Source: an uncultured bacterium (GTDB lineage Bacteria > Planctomycetota > UBA1135 > GCA-002686595). From it: a stretch of 58,225 bases of DNA. The notes under the pieces are model-generated. The model was not told the origin of the DNA. It did not search any database and saw nothing but the letters and a program-made list of their open reading frames with translations. The stretch lies in the NCBI GenBank assembly GCA_902826945.1, contig CADEGS010000006.1, forward strand, positions 12,869 to 71,093. Reading direction: 5' to 3'. Of this stretch, positions 31,511 to 39,986 are shown one piece after another. A program made the position numbers and the translations under genes. Numbering within the stretch: position 1 is the first letter of the stretch; every line of letters begins with the position of its first letter.

Positions 31511-32506
31511 TCATCCTCGCGCCCCGCAGCCGGCGAGCGGCAGCGAGGCGACCGTGTGCAGGCCGGGCTCGGCGGCGGCCAGCGTGCGCAGCGTGTTCAG
31601 CACGATCGCGGCGGTGGCGACGTCGCCGTGCACGCCGCCCTCGATCAGGAGCTCGAGCGGCGGCTCGCCGTCCACGACGACGCGATCGTAGCTGCGCGGC
31701 TCGCCGGCCGCGGCGTGGAAGACGAGCTCGACCACGGCCGTCCCGTCCGCGAGACCGCGCGCCACCTGGCGCACGCCGCGCGCCTGGCCGGGGCGCACCG
31801 TGCCCAGGCCGCTCGGCGTGTCGCGCTCGGCCAGGACCGGCTCGAGCGTCTCCTCCCAGCGCTCGAGCGCCAGGCCGGCGTGGTGCGCGAGCAGGTGCAG
31901 CGACTCGCCGAGCCCGACGTGGCGCAGCGTGCCCTCGCGCGCGGCCTGCGCGAAGGCCTCGGGCTCGAGCCCGACGCCGACCTTGCGCTGGAACGGCAGC
32001 CGCCGGCGCGCGGCGTCCTGCACGCGCTCGACGCGCACCGAGCGCACGCCGTGGCAGGCGTGCGTCAGCGCGACGGGCAGCGCGTCCATCAGGAAGCCCG
32101 GGTTGACGCCGGTGCCGACGAGGCGCGCGCGGTGGCGCACGCACAGCTCGTGCAGCTCCTGCGCCAGCACCGGATGGCGCAGCCAGGGCCAGGCGAGCTC
32201 CTCGCACGTGCTCACGACCGACAGCCCGCGCGCGAGCAGCGCGCGGAAGGTCTCCATGCACGCCTCGAGCGACGAGCTGGTCGTCACGATCGCGTGCCGC
32301 ACGCCCTCCCACGCTCCCTCCTCGGGCGAGGCGCGCACGCGCACGCCCGCGGGCACGCCCTCGCACAGCTCGGAGAGGTCGCGCCCGACGAGCGCCGGGT
32401 CGCTGTCGAACGCGAGGCGCGTGCGCGTCGCGCCGCGCGCGTGGCCGGCGCGCACGATCTCGCGGCCGAGCGGGCCGAGCCCGATGTGCGCCACCGCCGG
32501 GCTCAC
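31511..32506 (-). CDS. NAD(P)-dependent amine dehydrogenase-like protein (2,4-diaminopentanoate dehydrogenase family)
   Basis: 331 residues from GTG 32506. A Rossmann start (HIGLGPLGREIVRAG) and dihydrodipicolinate-reductase-like N-domain are followed by the C-terminal domain of the 2,4-diaminopentanoate dehydrogenase/DapB-like family (GTGVNPGFLMDALPVAL and RKVGVGL). It presumably oxidises or reduces an amino or imino compound; the true substrate is unknown. Its GTG overlaps the phosphatase stop by four bases (GTGA), indicating coupling. Confidence 0.82.
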   Translation of the reverse strand: MSPAVAHIGLGPLGREIVRAGHARGATRTRLAFDSDPALVGRDLSELCEGVPAGVRVRASPEEGAWEGVRHAIVTTSSSLEACMETFRALLARGLSVVSTCEELAWPWLRHPVLAQELHELCVRHRARLVGTGVNPGFLMDALPVALTHACHGVRSVRVERVQDAARRRLPFQRKVGVGLEPEAFAQAAREGTLRHVGLGESLHLLAHHAGLALERWEETLEPVLAERDTPSGLGTVRPGQARGVRQVARGLADGTAVVELVFHAAAGEPRSYDRVVVDGEPPLELLIEGGVHGDVATAAIVLNTLRTLAAAEPGLHTVASLPLAGCGARG

Positions 32507-34308
32507 GGCGCGCGCTCCGGCGGCAGGACGCGCCCCTCGAGGCCGTCGGGCACGGGCAGCCCGGCGCGGCGGAGCAGCGTCGGCAGCACGTCGACCGTGC
32601 GACAGTGCTCGTCGCGCCGCTCGGCGGGCGAGCCCGGCCCGAGCAGCACGACCGGCACCGCGCGGTCGTAGTCCCAGGGCGAGCCGTGCGTCGTGCCGGC
32701 GCTCATCGCGACGCGCTGCGGCGCCAGGACCAGCGTGACGTCGTTCGAGCGCCCGGCGCGGAAGCCGGCGGCCATGCGGCGCAGGAGCGGGTCGTCGCTC
32801 GCGAGCGCGTCGGGCGCGGCGAGCGCGTCGCTCGGGAAGGCGCGCGCGACGAAGTCGGCGCCGCCGAGGAGCTCGGCCGCGCGCGCGCGCAGCGCCGCGC
32901 CGTCCACGCCGGCCGCGCGCACGCGCGCGGCGGAGAAGCGCAGGCCCGAGACGTCCGCGCCGGCGACGAGGCCCGGCGCGAACTCCTCGTCCAGGCGCGC
33001 GCTCGCGCCGCCGAAGAGCTCCTTCAGCTCCTTCGAGCGCACGCGCGCGGCGGGGACGCCCTGCTCGGAGAGCCACTCGGGCAGCTCGAGCACGCCGTGG
33101 TCGGAGGAGAGCGCCGCGACCCAGCGCCCCGCGCCGACGGTCGCGTCGAGGCGCTCGAGGAAGCGCCCGAGCGAGCGGTCGAGCCGCAGCAGGAGGTCGG
33201 TCACCTCGCGGCTGCGCGGCCCGAACTCGTGGCCGACGATGTCGCAGGCGGAGAGCCCGAGCACGAGCACGTCGGTGGCGTCGTCGGCGCCGAGCTCCAG
33301 CGCCTCGAGCCCCTGCGCGGCGAGCTCGAGCACGAGGTCGTCCAGGAAGGGCGAGCGGTGCACCCAGGCCGCGAGCCGCGCCAGCTCCTCGCGCGTCGGC
33401 TCGGCGCCGAGCCGCGGCGAGTCGTGCGGCATCGGCCGGCGGTCGCGCTCGCCGGCGCGCACGTCGGGCGCGGTGCCGGCGCGCGCGACCTGCTCCGTGC
33501 AGCCGTCGCTCCAGCGCACGCATCCGTCCTCGAGCGGCAGCCTCGCCGTCCACCCGCGGCTCCAGGGCGCGACCCATTCCGGCAGCGCGGGTCCGTAGGC
33601 GGTCGAGCTGACGAAGCCGCCCTGCTCCTCGCTCCACCAGAGCGAGAGCTCCGCGCGCCCCGCGCCGAGGATCGCGGCGCGGTCCTTGCCGGCGATGCCG
33701 AGCGAGCGGCTGCGCGGCGCCGCGGCGCGCACGCGCTCGGCCAGCCCGGGCTCGAGCAGGCGCCAGGCGGAGGCGGGCCGCTCCTTGGCGAGCGGCCCGT
33801 CGGTGCCGATCGCGGTCACGCTCGGGTCCTCCACGCAGTTCCAGCTCCGGCCCTCGTCGTCGCGCCACTCGTTCGCCACGATGCCGTGCCGCGCGGGGCG
33901 CACGCCGGTCGAGAGCGTCGCGTGCCCGGGCCCGGTCTCGGTGTGGCCGTGGTCGTGCTCGGCCTGCGTCCAGACCTGGCCCTGCGCGAGGAAGCGCGCC
34001 AGGCCGCCGGTGAAGAACGGGCGCAGCCGCTCGAGCTGCCAGGGCGGGAGCTGGTCGACGACGACGAGCAGCACCAGGCGCGCGCGCTGCGCGGCAGCGG
34101 CGGGCGCGGGGACGGCGCCCTCGTCGGGCGAGGGCGCGGGGGTGCGCGCCGTCTCCGCCTGCGCGCCGGGACGCGCGCTGCCGGAGGCGGCGGGCGGGAG
34201 GGCGCGGGAGACGCGCACCGAGCGCTCGGTCGGCGCGCTCGCGCCGCAGCCGGCGACCAGGAGCAGGCACAGGGCCAGGCAGGCGGCGCGCGAGGGCTCT
34301 CGGTGCAT
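32503..34308 (-). CDS. Lipoprotein alkaline phosphatase/phosphodiesterase, PafA-like
   Basis: 601 residues from ATG 34308, chosen because it gives a lipoprotein signal peptide with lipobox LVAGC. The type I phosphodiesterase/nucleotide pyrophosphatase fold is indicated by VVVDQLPPW (metal-binding Asp), TETGPGHATLSTG around residue 125 (Thr nucleophile), DIVGHEFGP, SSDHGVLE and GTTHGSPWDYDR. PafA-like enzymes hydrolyse phosphomonoesters in the periplasm and supply phosphate. It heads the operon with the reductase and esterase, and is divergent from a universal stress gene with a 146-bp gap. No Pho box could be recognised. Confidence 0.88.
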   Translation of the reverse strand: MHREPSRAACLALCLLLVAGCGASAPTERSVRVSRALPPAASGSARPGAQAETARTPAPSPDEGAVPAPAAAAQRARLVLLVVVDQLPPWQLERLRPFFTGGLARFLAQGQVWTQAEHDHGHTETGPGHATLSTGVRPARHGIVANEWRDDEGRSWNCVEDPSVTAIGTDGPLAKERPASAWRLLEPGLAERVRAAAPRSRSLGIAGKDRAAILGAGRAELSLWWSEEQGGFVSSTAYGPALPEWVAPWSRGWTARLPLEDGCVRWSDGCTEQVARAGTAPDVRAGERDRRPMPHDSPRLGAEPTREELARLAAWVHRSPFLDDLVLELAAQGLEALELGADDATDVLVLGLSACDIVGHEFGPRSREVTDLLLRLDRSLGRFLERLDATVGAGRWVAALSSDHGVLELPEWLSEQGVPAARVRSKELKELFGGASARLDEEFAPGLVAGADVSGLRFSAARVRAAGVDGAALRARAAELLGGADFVARAFPSDALAAPDALASDDPLLRRMAAGFRAGRSNDVTLVLAPQRVAMSAGTTHGSPWDYDRAVPVVLLGPGSPAERRDEHCRTVDVLPTLLRRAGLPVPDGLEGRVLPPERAP

Positions 34309-34454
34309 GGCGTCGGGCGCGCCCGCGAGACCGAGCGAACGCGCCACCAGGATAGCAGCGCCCGGCGCGGCTCCGCCCGGGCCGGTCCACGGTCGGCAGG
34401 GACTTCCGGCGCTAGGATGGGAGCGCCGCGCGGCGCTCGCGCCAGCGGCCGTCG

Positions 34455-34901
34455 ATGAAGCCGAGCCGCATGCTCGTGACCACCGACCTCTCGGGAGAGG
34501 CCCTGCGCCCCTTCGAGACCGTCGTCGCCTGGGCCGAGCGGCTGGGGCTCGAGATCGTGCTCCTGCACGTCGTCGAGGACGTGCCGATCGCGATGCCCGA
34601 GGCCCCCGTCCCGCCGGCGGCGTTCGCGCAGCCGATCGCCGAGCGCATCGCGGAGGCGAGGAAGCAGCTCGCCCGCGAGGCGCGCCGCCTCGGCAGCCGC
34701 GTCCCGCTCGCGCTCGACGTCGTCGCCGCGAGCGACGTCGCGCGCACCATCGCCGCCTACGCCGACGAGCACGACATGGCCCTGATCGCCCTCTCGACCC
34801 ACGGCCGCACCGGCTTCCGCCGCATGGTCATGGGCAGCGTCGCCGAGAGCGTCGTCCGCCACGCGCACGTGCCGGTGCTCGTGTTCCCGCCGGCGGAGTG
34901 A
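34455..34901 (+). CDS. Universal stress protein (UspA family)
   Basis: 148 residues, single Usp domain. RMLVTTDLSGEALRPFETV opens the fold, IVLLHVVEDVP is the second strand, and STHGRTGFRRMVMGSVAES followed by HVPVLVF carries the ATP-binding signature, so an ATP-binding type is expected. Cytoplasmic, stress-related. It is monocistronic, with its stop 70 bp from the convergent secreted-protein gene. Confidence 0.93.
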   Translation: MKPSRMLVTTDLSGEALRPFETVVAWAERLGLEIVLLHVVEDVPIAMPEAPVPPAAFAQPIAERIAEARKQLAREARRLGSRVPLALDVVAASDVARTIAAYADEHDMALIALSTHGRTGFRRMVMGSVAESVVRHAHVPVLVFPPAE

Positions 34902-34971
34902 GGTGGAGCGCGCCCGGGACCCTCGCGAGCGAGGGAACCCGGACGCTCCCCGGACTCCGGATCGATCGGTC

Positions 34972-36531
34972 TCAGCCGCCCAGGCAGAAGTCGCAGGCGG
35001 AAGTCAGGGCGAAGGGCGTCACGCCGAAGGCGCAGATCGCCTGCATGCTGAACTTGAAGCCGCACAGGTCGAGGTTCTTCGGCACCGGCCCGGTGAACGT
35101 GAACATGCCGCCGCCGACCGGGGTCGCGCCGGGGCCGCCGAGGAGCTCGCCGCTGCCTCCCAGGTCGAGGCACAGGAGCACTTGGCCGCCGCCCAGCTTG
35201 ATGCCGGCGAAGGCCGTGTCGAAGGCGAACACGAAGGCCAGCAGGTAGCCCGGCGGGCAGAAGATCGTCGCCGACAGCGTGCCGCCCAGGGGCGCCGGGC
35301 AGCAGATCAGGGAGTTCAGCGGATTGCAGCCGAAGGGGTCGTTGCGGATGGTGACCGAGGCGGGCGAGCCCGACAGGTCGGCGCGCGCGACCTGGCCGTA
35401 CCACGACGAGAAGTTGTTCGGCGGGCCGCCGAAGAAGAAGGAGCCGACGTTGACGCCCTTCGTGTCCGGCGCCCACACGTCGAACACGTCCGAGTTGCCC
35501 GTCGCGGGCTCGCGCCCGCCGGCGCCGTCGCCGGTGAGGCAGAGCAGCGGGCCGGTATTGCCGTCTCCACGGTAGCCGTAGCCGAAGCGCCCGTCGGGCA
35601 TGCAGAACTCGAAGCCGCCGGAGAGATCCACCGTGAAGGCATAGGCCGCGCCGATGCCCGTCGACGAGCCGGAGAAGCCTGGCAGGCCCGTGAATGCGAA
35701 GCTCGCGACCGGGCAGTTGCCGGAGTCGGCGCCGAAGCCCGTCCAGCTCGTGTAGAACGTCAGCGTCAGCGCAGCGCCCGGGCCCGCGACCGACGTGTCC
35801 AGCGAGGACGTGGCATAGGCGAAGTTGAAGCTCGACACGATGTCGGACAGACCGGCGCATTGCGTCGTGGCGGTGCCGCCGAGGATCCCCCAGTCGATGT
35901 ACTCGGTGCCGACACTAGTCGACGTGAAGAGGCCGATCGTGTCCGTGTTCACGTAGCAGAACGTGGCGACGAAGCGCTTGTCCGGAGTTCCGTGGCGCAC
36001 GACCTTGTGGTCAGCGTAGTCGTACGTCATGTGCCTCGCGTGGCGGAAGCGCAGCAGGGGATCGCTCTCGATGGGCTGGATCGAGTTTCTCGTCGCCGGC
36101 CGATCGGGGGGATCCTCGCCCGACAGGCCTTCGTCCTCGTCATCGGGGCAAGGGTCCACGCACCACACGCTCGTCTGGCAGCTCGTCCAGGGATTCGTTC
36201 CGCTGAATGTGATCGTCGAATGACACTCCACGCCCCCGCAGGAAACGGTGAAGGTCGCCTCTCCGTTCGAGTCCGTGCTCTGCGAGCCAGGCGCGACGGA
36301 GATGCAGCCTGGGTTGTGGCCGACCGCAGAGACCATCACGCCCTCCGTCGGAGGCGAGGTCTTGACCTTGAGAGTCGTTCCTGCGCCAGCGATGAACAGG
36401 GTCGTGCTGGTCGGCTCGCAGGTCAGCGTCATCTGCGCCTGCGAGGTGGTCGCCATCAGGGACAGCGCCAAGCCGGCCAGGACCGTGAGCACGTGCGGGC
36501 GAGAGAAGCAGGGACTGTCGTGATCGAACAT
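34972..36531 (-). CDS. Secreted protein of unknown function with Ig-like N-terminal part and conserved C-terminus
   Basis: 519 residues with an AGGAG ribosome site seven bases before ATG 36531. A signal peptide ends near SQAQM (about residue 33). Residues 35-130 look like an Ig-like (Big-type) domain (TLFIAGAGTTLKVKTSP and SNGEATFTVSCGG). The rest is Gly/Thr/Phe-rich beta sequence with many cysteines (SLICCPAPLGG and ICAFGVTPFALTSACDFC). The C-terminal segment FALTSACDF-x-LGG is repeated in a gene remnant at 43.6 kb, so this is one of a family of exported proteins here. Codon usage is less GC-biased than its neighbours. No catalytic motif was found. Confidence 0.8.
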   Translation of the reverse strand: MFDHDSPCFSRPHVLTVLAGLALSLMATTSQAQMTLTCEPTSTTLFIAGAGTTLKVKTSPPTEGVMVSAVGHNPGCISVAPGSQSTDSNGEATFTVSCGGVECHSTITFSGTNPWTSCQTSVWCVDPCPDDEDEGLSGEDPPDRPATRNSIQPIESDPLLRFRHARHMTYDYADHKVVRHGTPDKRFVATFCYVNTDTIGLFTSTSVGTEYIDWGILGGTATTQCAGLSDIVSSFNFAYATSSLDTSVAGPGAALTLTFYTSWTGFGADSGNCPVASFAFTGLPGFSGSSTGIGAAYAFTVDLSGGFEFCMPDGRFGYGYRGDGNTGPLLCLTGDGAGGREPATGNSDVFDVWAPDTKGVNVGSFFFGGPPNNFSSWYGQVARADLSGSPASVTIRNDPFGCNPLNSLICCPAPLGGTLSATIFCPPGYLLAFVFAFDTAFAGIKLGGGQVLLCLDLGGSGELLGGPGATPVGGGMFTFTGPVPKNLDLCGFKFSMQAICAFGVTPFALTSACDFCLGG

Positions 36532-36835
36532 GGGAACTCCTGGAGGCGTGAGGCTCCGTCATCCCAGGAGAGGGCGCCTCTCGAGCGATCCTCCTGCGGA
36601 TGCGTCGCGGGGTCAGAGCCCTCCTCGCCCGGCGACCGGGGGAGGGCAGCGGGAACGGGTCCCACCGCTCAACGCGGCGGTCGGGGACACCGAACGGAGA
36701 TTCCGTGGCTTCCCCGTCGGAGCGGCGCCGCGCTGCAGGGAGCAGACGAGCTTGCTGGTCGGCGCCCACCGGGTCGCGTTGCTAGGCTGGAAGGCCCTCG
36801 TGGGAAATCCAAAGCGTTGCGGCCGGTGATGTGCG
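36532..36835. other. Divergent intergenic region in front of the DUF4384-sigma-kinase-CHAT block
   Basis: The 304-bp gap between the divergent starts at 36531 and 36836 must hold both promoters. CTCCTGG and CCAGGAG arms (36537-36543 and 36565-36571) can pair near the left start. Short open frames here have no recognisable product. An ECF-type promoter near GGGAAATCC just before 36836 is conceivable but weak. Confidence 0.4.
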
Positions 36836-37531
36836 ATGGAGCCGACTGAAGCGCCCGTCCGCGGGCGGTCCCACCGGGGCTGGCTCGTCCTGCTGCTCGT
36901 CCTGGGGCTCTTGGGCTCGGTGATCGGCGCGCGGCGCCTCCTCGGCATGCGCAAGCTGCAGGCCTGGACGCGCGTCTTCGCCGTGCGCGACGGTGCGGAG
37001 CGCACGCTCGAGGACGGCGATGCGCTCCTGCCCGGCGAGGGACTCGTCCTCGACGCGCGCTCGCCGGAGGAGTTCTGGCTCTACGTCTTCCGCCAGGACG
37101 ACCAGGGGCGCTGGACCACGCTCTTCCCGCTCCAGGGGAGCCCGCCCGCGAACCCCCTGGCGGGCCACCGCGCCCACCGCCTGCCCTCGCGACAGGGAGA
37201 CGTCCTCCCGTCCTGGGCGGCCGACGCGCCCGCCGGCACGGAGTGCTTCGTCACGATCGCCTCGCGCGGCCCCTCGCCCATCGGCGAGGCGCTGCGCCAC
37301 GACATCCCCGAGGCGTCGCGCGGACCCGGCATCACGACCGTCCCGAGCGCCACGCGCGCGCTCATCGCGCGCGGCCTCCCTCCCTCGCGCCCGCCGGGCG
37401 ACCGCACGCCCTCCCCCGCCCTGCGCTTCGCCGAGCTCTCCCGCCTGCGCGCGTTCGCGAAGGGCATGAGCCTCGACGAGTCGTGGAACGTGGTGACGTT
37501 GCGCCACGCGGAGGCCCCGGCGCAGCGCTGA
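36836..37531 (+). CDS. Single-pass membrane protein with DUF4384-like domain
   Basis: 231 residues. After a short cytoplasmic tail one transmembrane helix lies at residues 16-35 (WLVLLLVLGLLGSVIGARR). The exported part matches the DUF4384 pattern: DGDALLPGEGLVLDARS, EEFWLYVFRQDDQGRW, TLFPLQGSPPANPL. It aligns along its whole length, helix included, with the C-terminal 225 residues of the kinase 1.5 kb downstream (TIASRGPS..GEAL, REIPEA/HDIPEA, LVTLRH/VVTLRH). It is therefore a free copy of the kinase sensor module. It lies 132 bp upstream of the sigma gene. The function of DUF4384 is unknown, but it often co-occurs with CHAT and kinase domains. Confidence 0.82.
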   Translation: MEPTEAPVRGRSHRGWLVLLLVLGLLGSVIGARRLLGMRKLQAWTRVFAVRDGAERTLEDGDALLPGEGLVLDARSPEEFWLYVFRQDDQGRWTTLFPLQGSPPANPLAGHRAHRLPSRQGDVLPSWAADAPAGTECFVTIASRGPSPIGEALRHDIPEASRGPGITTVPSATRALIARGLPPSRPPGDRTPSPALRFAELSRLRAFAKGMSLDESWNVVTLRHAEAPAQR

Positions 37532-37663
37532 AGGGCGCGCGGTTCGCGGCGCCGGGACCGCTCGGCGGCTCGCCACCCGATCGCGTCCATCCGCGTTCCA
37601 TGGCCGGGAATGGGCCTGAGCCAAGCCCACGAGCCGACTTCGAGGGTGCGCGAGGCTGCTAGG

Positions 37664-38293
37664 ATGCCACCGGGGAGGCGATCCGCGGATCGCCCAGGGG
37701 GATTGGATCCGACCACCGACCCGTCTCGGACGGCGGAGCTGCTCGCGAGCCTCCGCAGGGGCGACCGCGGGGCTCGCCAGGAGCTCGTGCGGCGCTACGA
37801 GGAGCCGTTGCAGCGCTTCCTGCGCGGGCGCGTGCCGCGCGCGCGGCGCGGCGTGCTCGAGACGCAGGACCTCGCCCAGGAGGTCTGGACGCGTGTCCTG
37901 CCGAAGCTCGAGGGCTTCGAGCCGCACGGCGTCGGCAGCCTGTGGGCGTACATCCGCCGCACGGCGCTCAACGCCGTGCGCAGCGCGCACCGCGCGTCGG
38001 CCAACACGCCGGCGGGATCCCTCGACGACTCGCACCCGCCGCAGGTGGCCGATCCGGCGGCCTCGCGCGGGACCGAGCTCGTGCACGAGGAGGAGCTGCG
38101 CGCCTTCGAGCGAGCCGTGGACACGCTCCCGGAGCGCAAGCGCGAGGCGCTCTGGCTGCGCTTCGACCTCGACCTCTCCTACGAAGACATCGCGCGCGAG
38201 TGCGGGTACGCGACCTCGGACGCGGCCCGCATGGCGATCACGCGCTCGCTGGCGCAGGTCCTCGACGTGGTGAAGCGCGATGGGCTTGCCTGA
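37664..38293 (+). CDS. RNA polymerase sigma factor, ECF/sigma-70 type
   Basis: 209 residues from ATG 37664; an ATG at 37610 would add 18 residues. Region 2 is at about 25-100 (RRGDRGARQELVRRYEEPLQ, LETQDLAQEVWTRVL and SLWAYIRRTALNAVRSAHR). Region 4 is at about 145-205 (LPERKREALWLRFDLDLSYE, then EDIARECGY and ARMAITRSLAQVL). This group pairs with Ser/Thr kinases in Planctomycetota. The kinase start lies inside its last codons (14-bp overlap). No anti-sigma factor is nearby. Confidence 0.92.
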   Translation: MPPGRRSADRPGGLDPTTDPSRTAELLASLRRGDRGARQELVRRYEEPLQRFLRGRVPRARRGVLETQDLAQEVWTRVLPKLEGFEPHGVGSLWAYIRRTALNAVRSAHRASANTPAGSLDDSHPPQVADPAASRGTELVHEEELRAFERAVDTLPERKREALWLRFDLDLSYEDIARECGYATSDAARMAITRSLAQVLDVVKRDGLA

Positions 38294-39986
38294 TCCCGTC
38301 GAGGCCGCCCTGGCGCGCATCGCCGACGGAGCGCCGGTGGACTGGGAGCGCCTGCGGCGCGAGGCACGCCTCGGCGACGACGATCGCAGAGCCCTCGAGC
38401 TCCTGGCGCGCATCCGCGCCGCGGGTCGTGAAGCGCACGAGCACGCGCCGGCCCACTCGTCCGAGGGCGGCTACGAGATCCTCGGGCTGCTCGGCGAGGG
38501 CGCGCAGGCCCGCGTCTACCGCGCGCGCGACCGGGTGCTGGGGCGCGAGGTGGCGCTGAAGGAGCTGCGCCTCGCGGGCGACCTCCCGCCCGGTGCGGGT
38601 GCGCGCTTCCTCGCCGAGGCGCGGCATCTCGCCCGCGTGGACCACCCGAACGTCGTGCGCATCCATTCCGTCGAGGAGGTGGACGGCCGCATCCGCATCG
38701 CGCTGGAGCGCATCGAAGGCCGGACGCTGGCGGAGGTCGTGGCGCGGGACGGCCCGCTGGCTCCCGGCGAGGCCGCGCGCGTCGGCATCGAGCTCTGCCG
38801 CGGGCTGGCCGCCGTGCACGCGCAGGGCCTCGTCCACGGCGACGTCAAGCCGGCCAACGCGATGCGAGCCGTGGGCGGGCGCATCGTGCTGCTCGACTTC
38901 GGCGTCGCGCGCCGCGCTCGATCCGTCGCCTGGCCGCGGCGCGGCAGCGAGGGCGGCACGCCGCTGTTCATGGCGCCCGAGCTCCTGGAGCCGGGCGGCG
39001 AGGAGAGCGCCTCGTCCGACCTGTACGCGCTCGGCGTGACCCTGTACTGGCTCGTGTCCGGCGCGTACCCGTGGGCGGAGCCCGGCCGGCTGCCGCAGCT
39101 CGAGGAGCTCCTCGCGCGCGTCCACCGCGGCGAGCGCGTGCCGCTCCTCGACCGCGTTCCAGACGTCCCGGCCCGCTTCGCGGAGATCGTGGCGCGCGCG
39201 ATCGCGCTCGATCCGGCGCAGCGCTTCTCCTCCGCGGGCGCGATGGAGGAGGCGCTGCGCTCGCTGCAGGCGGACGGGAACGGTCCTCGTGCCCGGTTGC
39301 CCGCGGCCGGCGGGTCGCGCCGCGCCTGGCTCGTCGCCGCGCTCGTCGTCGGGATCGCCGGCTCGGTCCTCGGCGCGCGCAGCGTGCTCGCCGGGAGGAC
39401 CCTGCACGCCACGACGAGGCTCTTCGTCCTGCGCGACGGAGGGGAGCATGCGCTCGCCGACGGGGACGCGATCCGGCTGGGCGACGGCCTCGTGATGGAG
39501 GCGCGCGCGCCGGACGACTTCTGGCTCTACGTGTTCAACGAGGACGACCGGGGTCGCTGGCACGCGCTGTTCCCGCTGCACGGCGTGCTGCCGGCGAACC
39601 CGCTGCGAGGGCTCCGCGCGCACCGCCTGCCCGGCGCGCGCGAGGGCGTGTCGCTGGCCTGGGAGGTGGACTCGGCGGCCGGCACGGAGCGCTTCCTCAC
39701 GATCGCCTCGCGCGGCCCCTCGGCCGCCGGGGAGGCGCTGCGCCGCGAGATCCCCGAGGCGACGCAGGGCGGGGACGGCGCGGTGACGCTCTCCGGCAGC
39801 ACGCGCGCCTTGCTCCTGCGCGGCGTGGGAGCGACGCGAGCTCTGGGGGAGGGCGCGCCGCCGGAACCGCCGCTCTCGCTCGCGGAGCTGTTCCGCGGGC
39901 GTGTGGACGCTGGCGACGCGAGCCGCGACGAAGTGTGGAGCCTGGTCACGCTGCGGCACGAGCACGAGAGCGCGGAGCGGCGATGA
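38280..39986 (+). CDS. Membrane Ser/Thr kinase with C-terminal DUF4384-like domain
   Basis: 568 residues. The kinase domain spans about residues 65-320: LLGEGAQARVYRARD loop, VALKEL lysine, HGDVKPAN catalytic loop (HGD instead of HRD), DFGVARR, MAPELLEPGG. A transmembrane helix lies at about 346-368. The exported residues 375-560 are DUF4384-like and match the separate protein at 36.8 kb. The HGD loop suggests a non-RD type kinase, which often does not need activation-loop phosphorylation. It overlaps the sigma gene by 14 bp and the TPR-CHAT gene by 4 bp (ATGA), so the three proteins should be made together. Confidence 0.93.
   Translation: MGLPDPVEAALARIADGAPVDWERLRREARLGDDDRRALELLARIRAAGREAHEHAPAHSSEGGYEILGLLGEGAQARVYRARDRVLGREVALKELRLAGDLPPGAGARFLAEARHLARVDHPNVVRIHSVEEVDGRIRIALERIEGRTLAEVVARDGPLAPGEAARVGIELCRGLAAVHAQGLVHGDVKPANAMRAVGGRIVLLDFGVARRARSVAWPRRGSEGGTPLFMAPELLEPGGEESASSDLYALGVTLYWLVSGAYPWAEPGRLPQLEELLARVHRGERVPLLDRVPDVPARFAEIVARAIALDPAQRFSSAGAMEEALRSLQADGNGPRARLPAAGGSRRAWLVAALVVGIAGSVLGARSVLAGRTLHATTRLFVLRDGGEHALADGDAIRLGDGLVMEARAPDDFWLYVFNEDDRGRWHALFPLHGVLPANPLRGLRAHRLPGAREGVSLAWEVDSAAGTERFLTIASRGPSAAGEALRREIPEATQGGDGAVTLSGSTRALLLRGVGATRALGEGAPPEPPLSLAELFRGRVDAGDASRDEVWSLVTLRHEHESAERR

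Noticed and set aside
36532..36835. Short open frames between the divergent genes
   Set aside because: They lack a recognisable product or ribosome site and overlap the promoter region.
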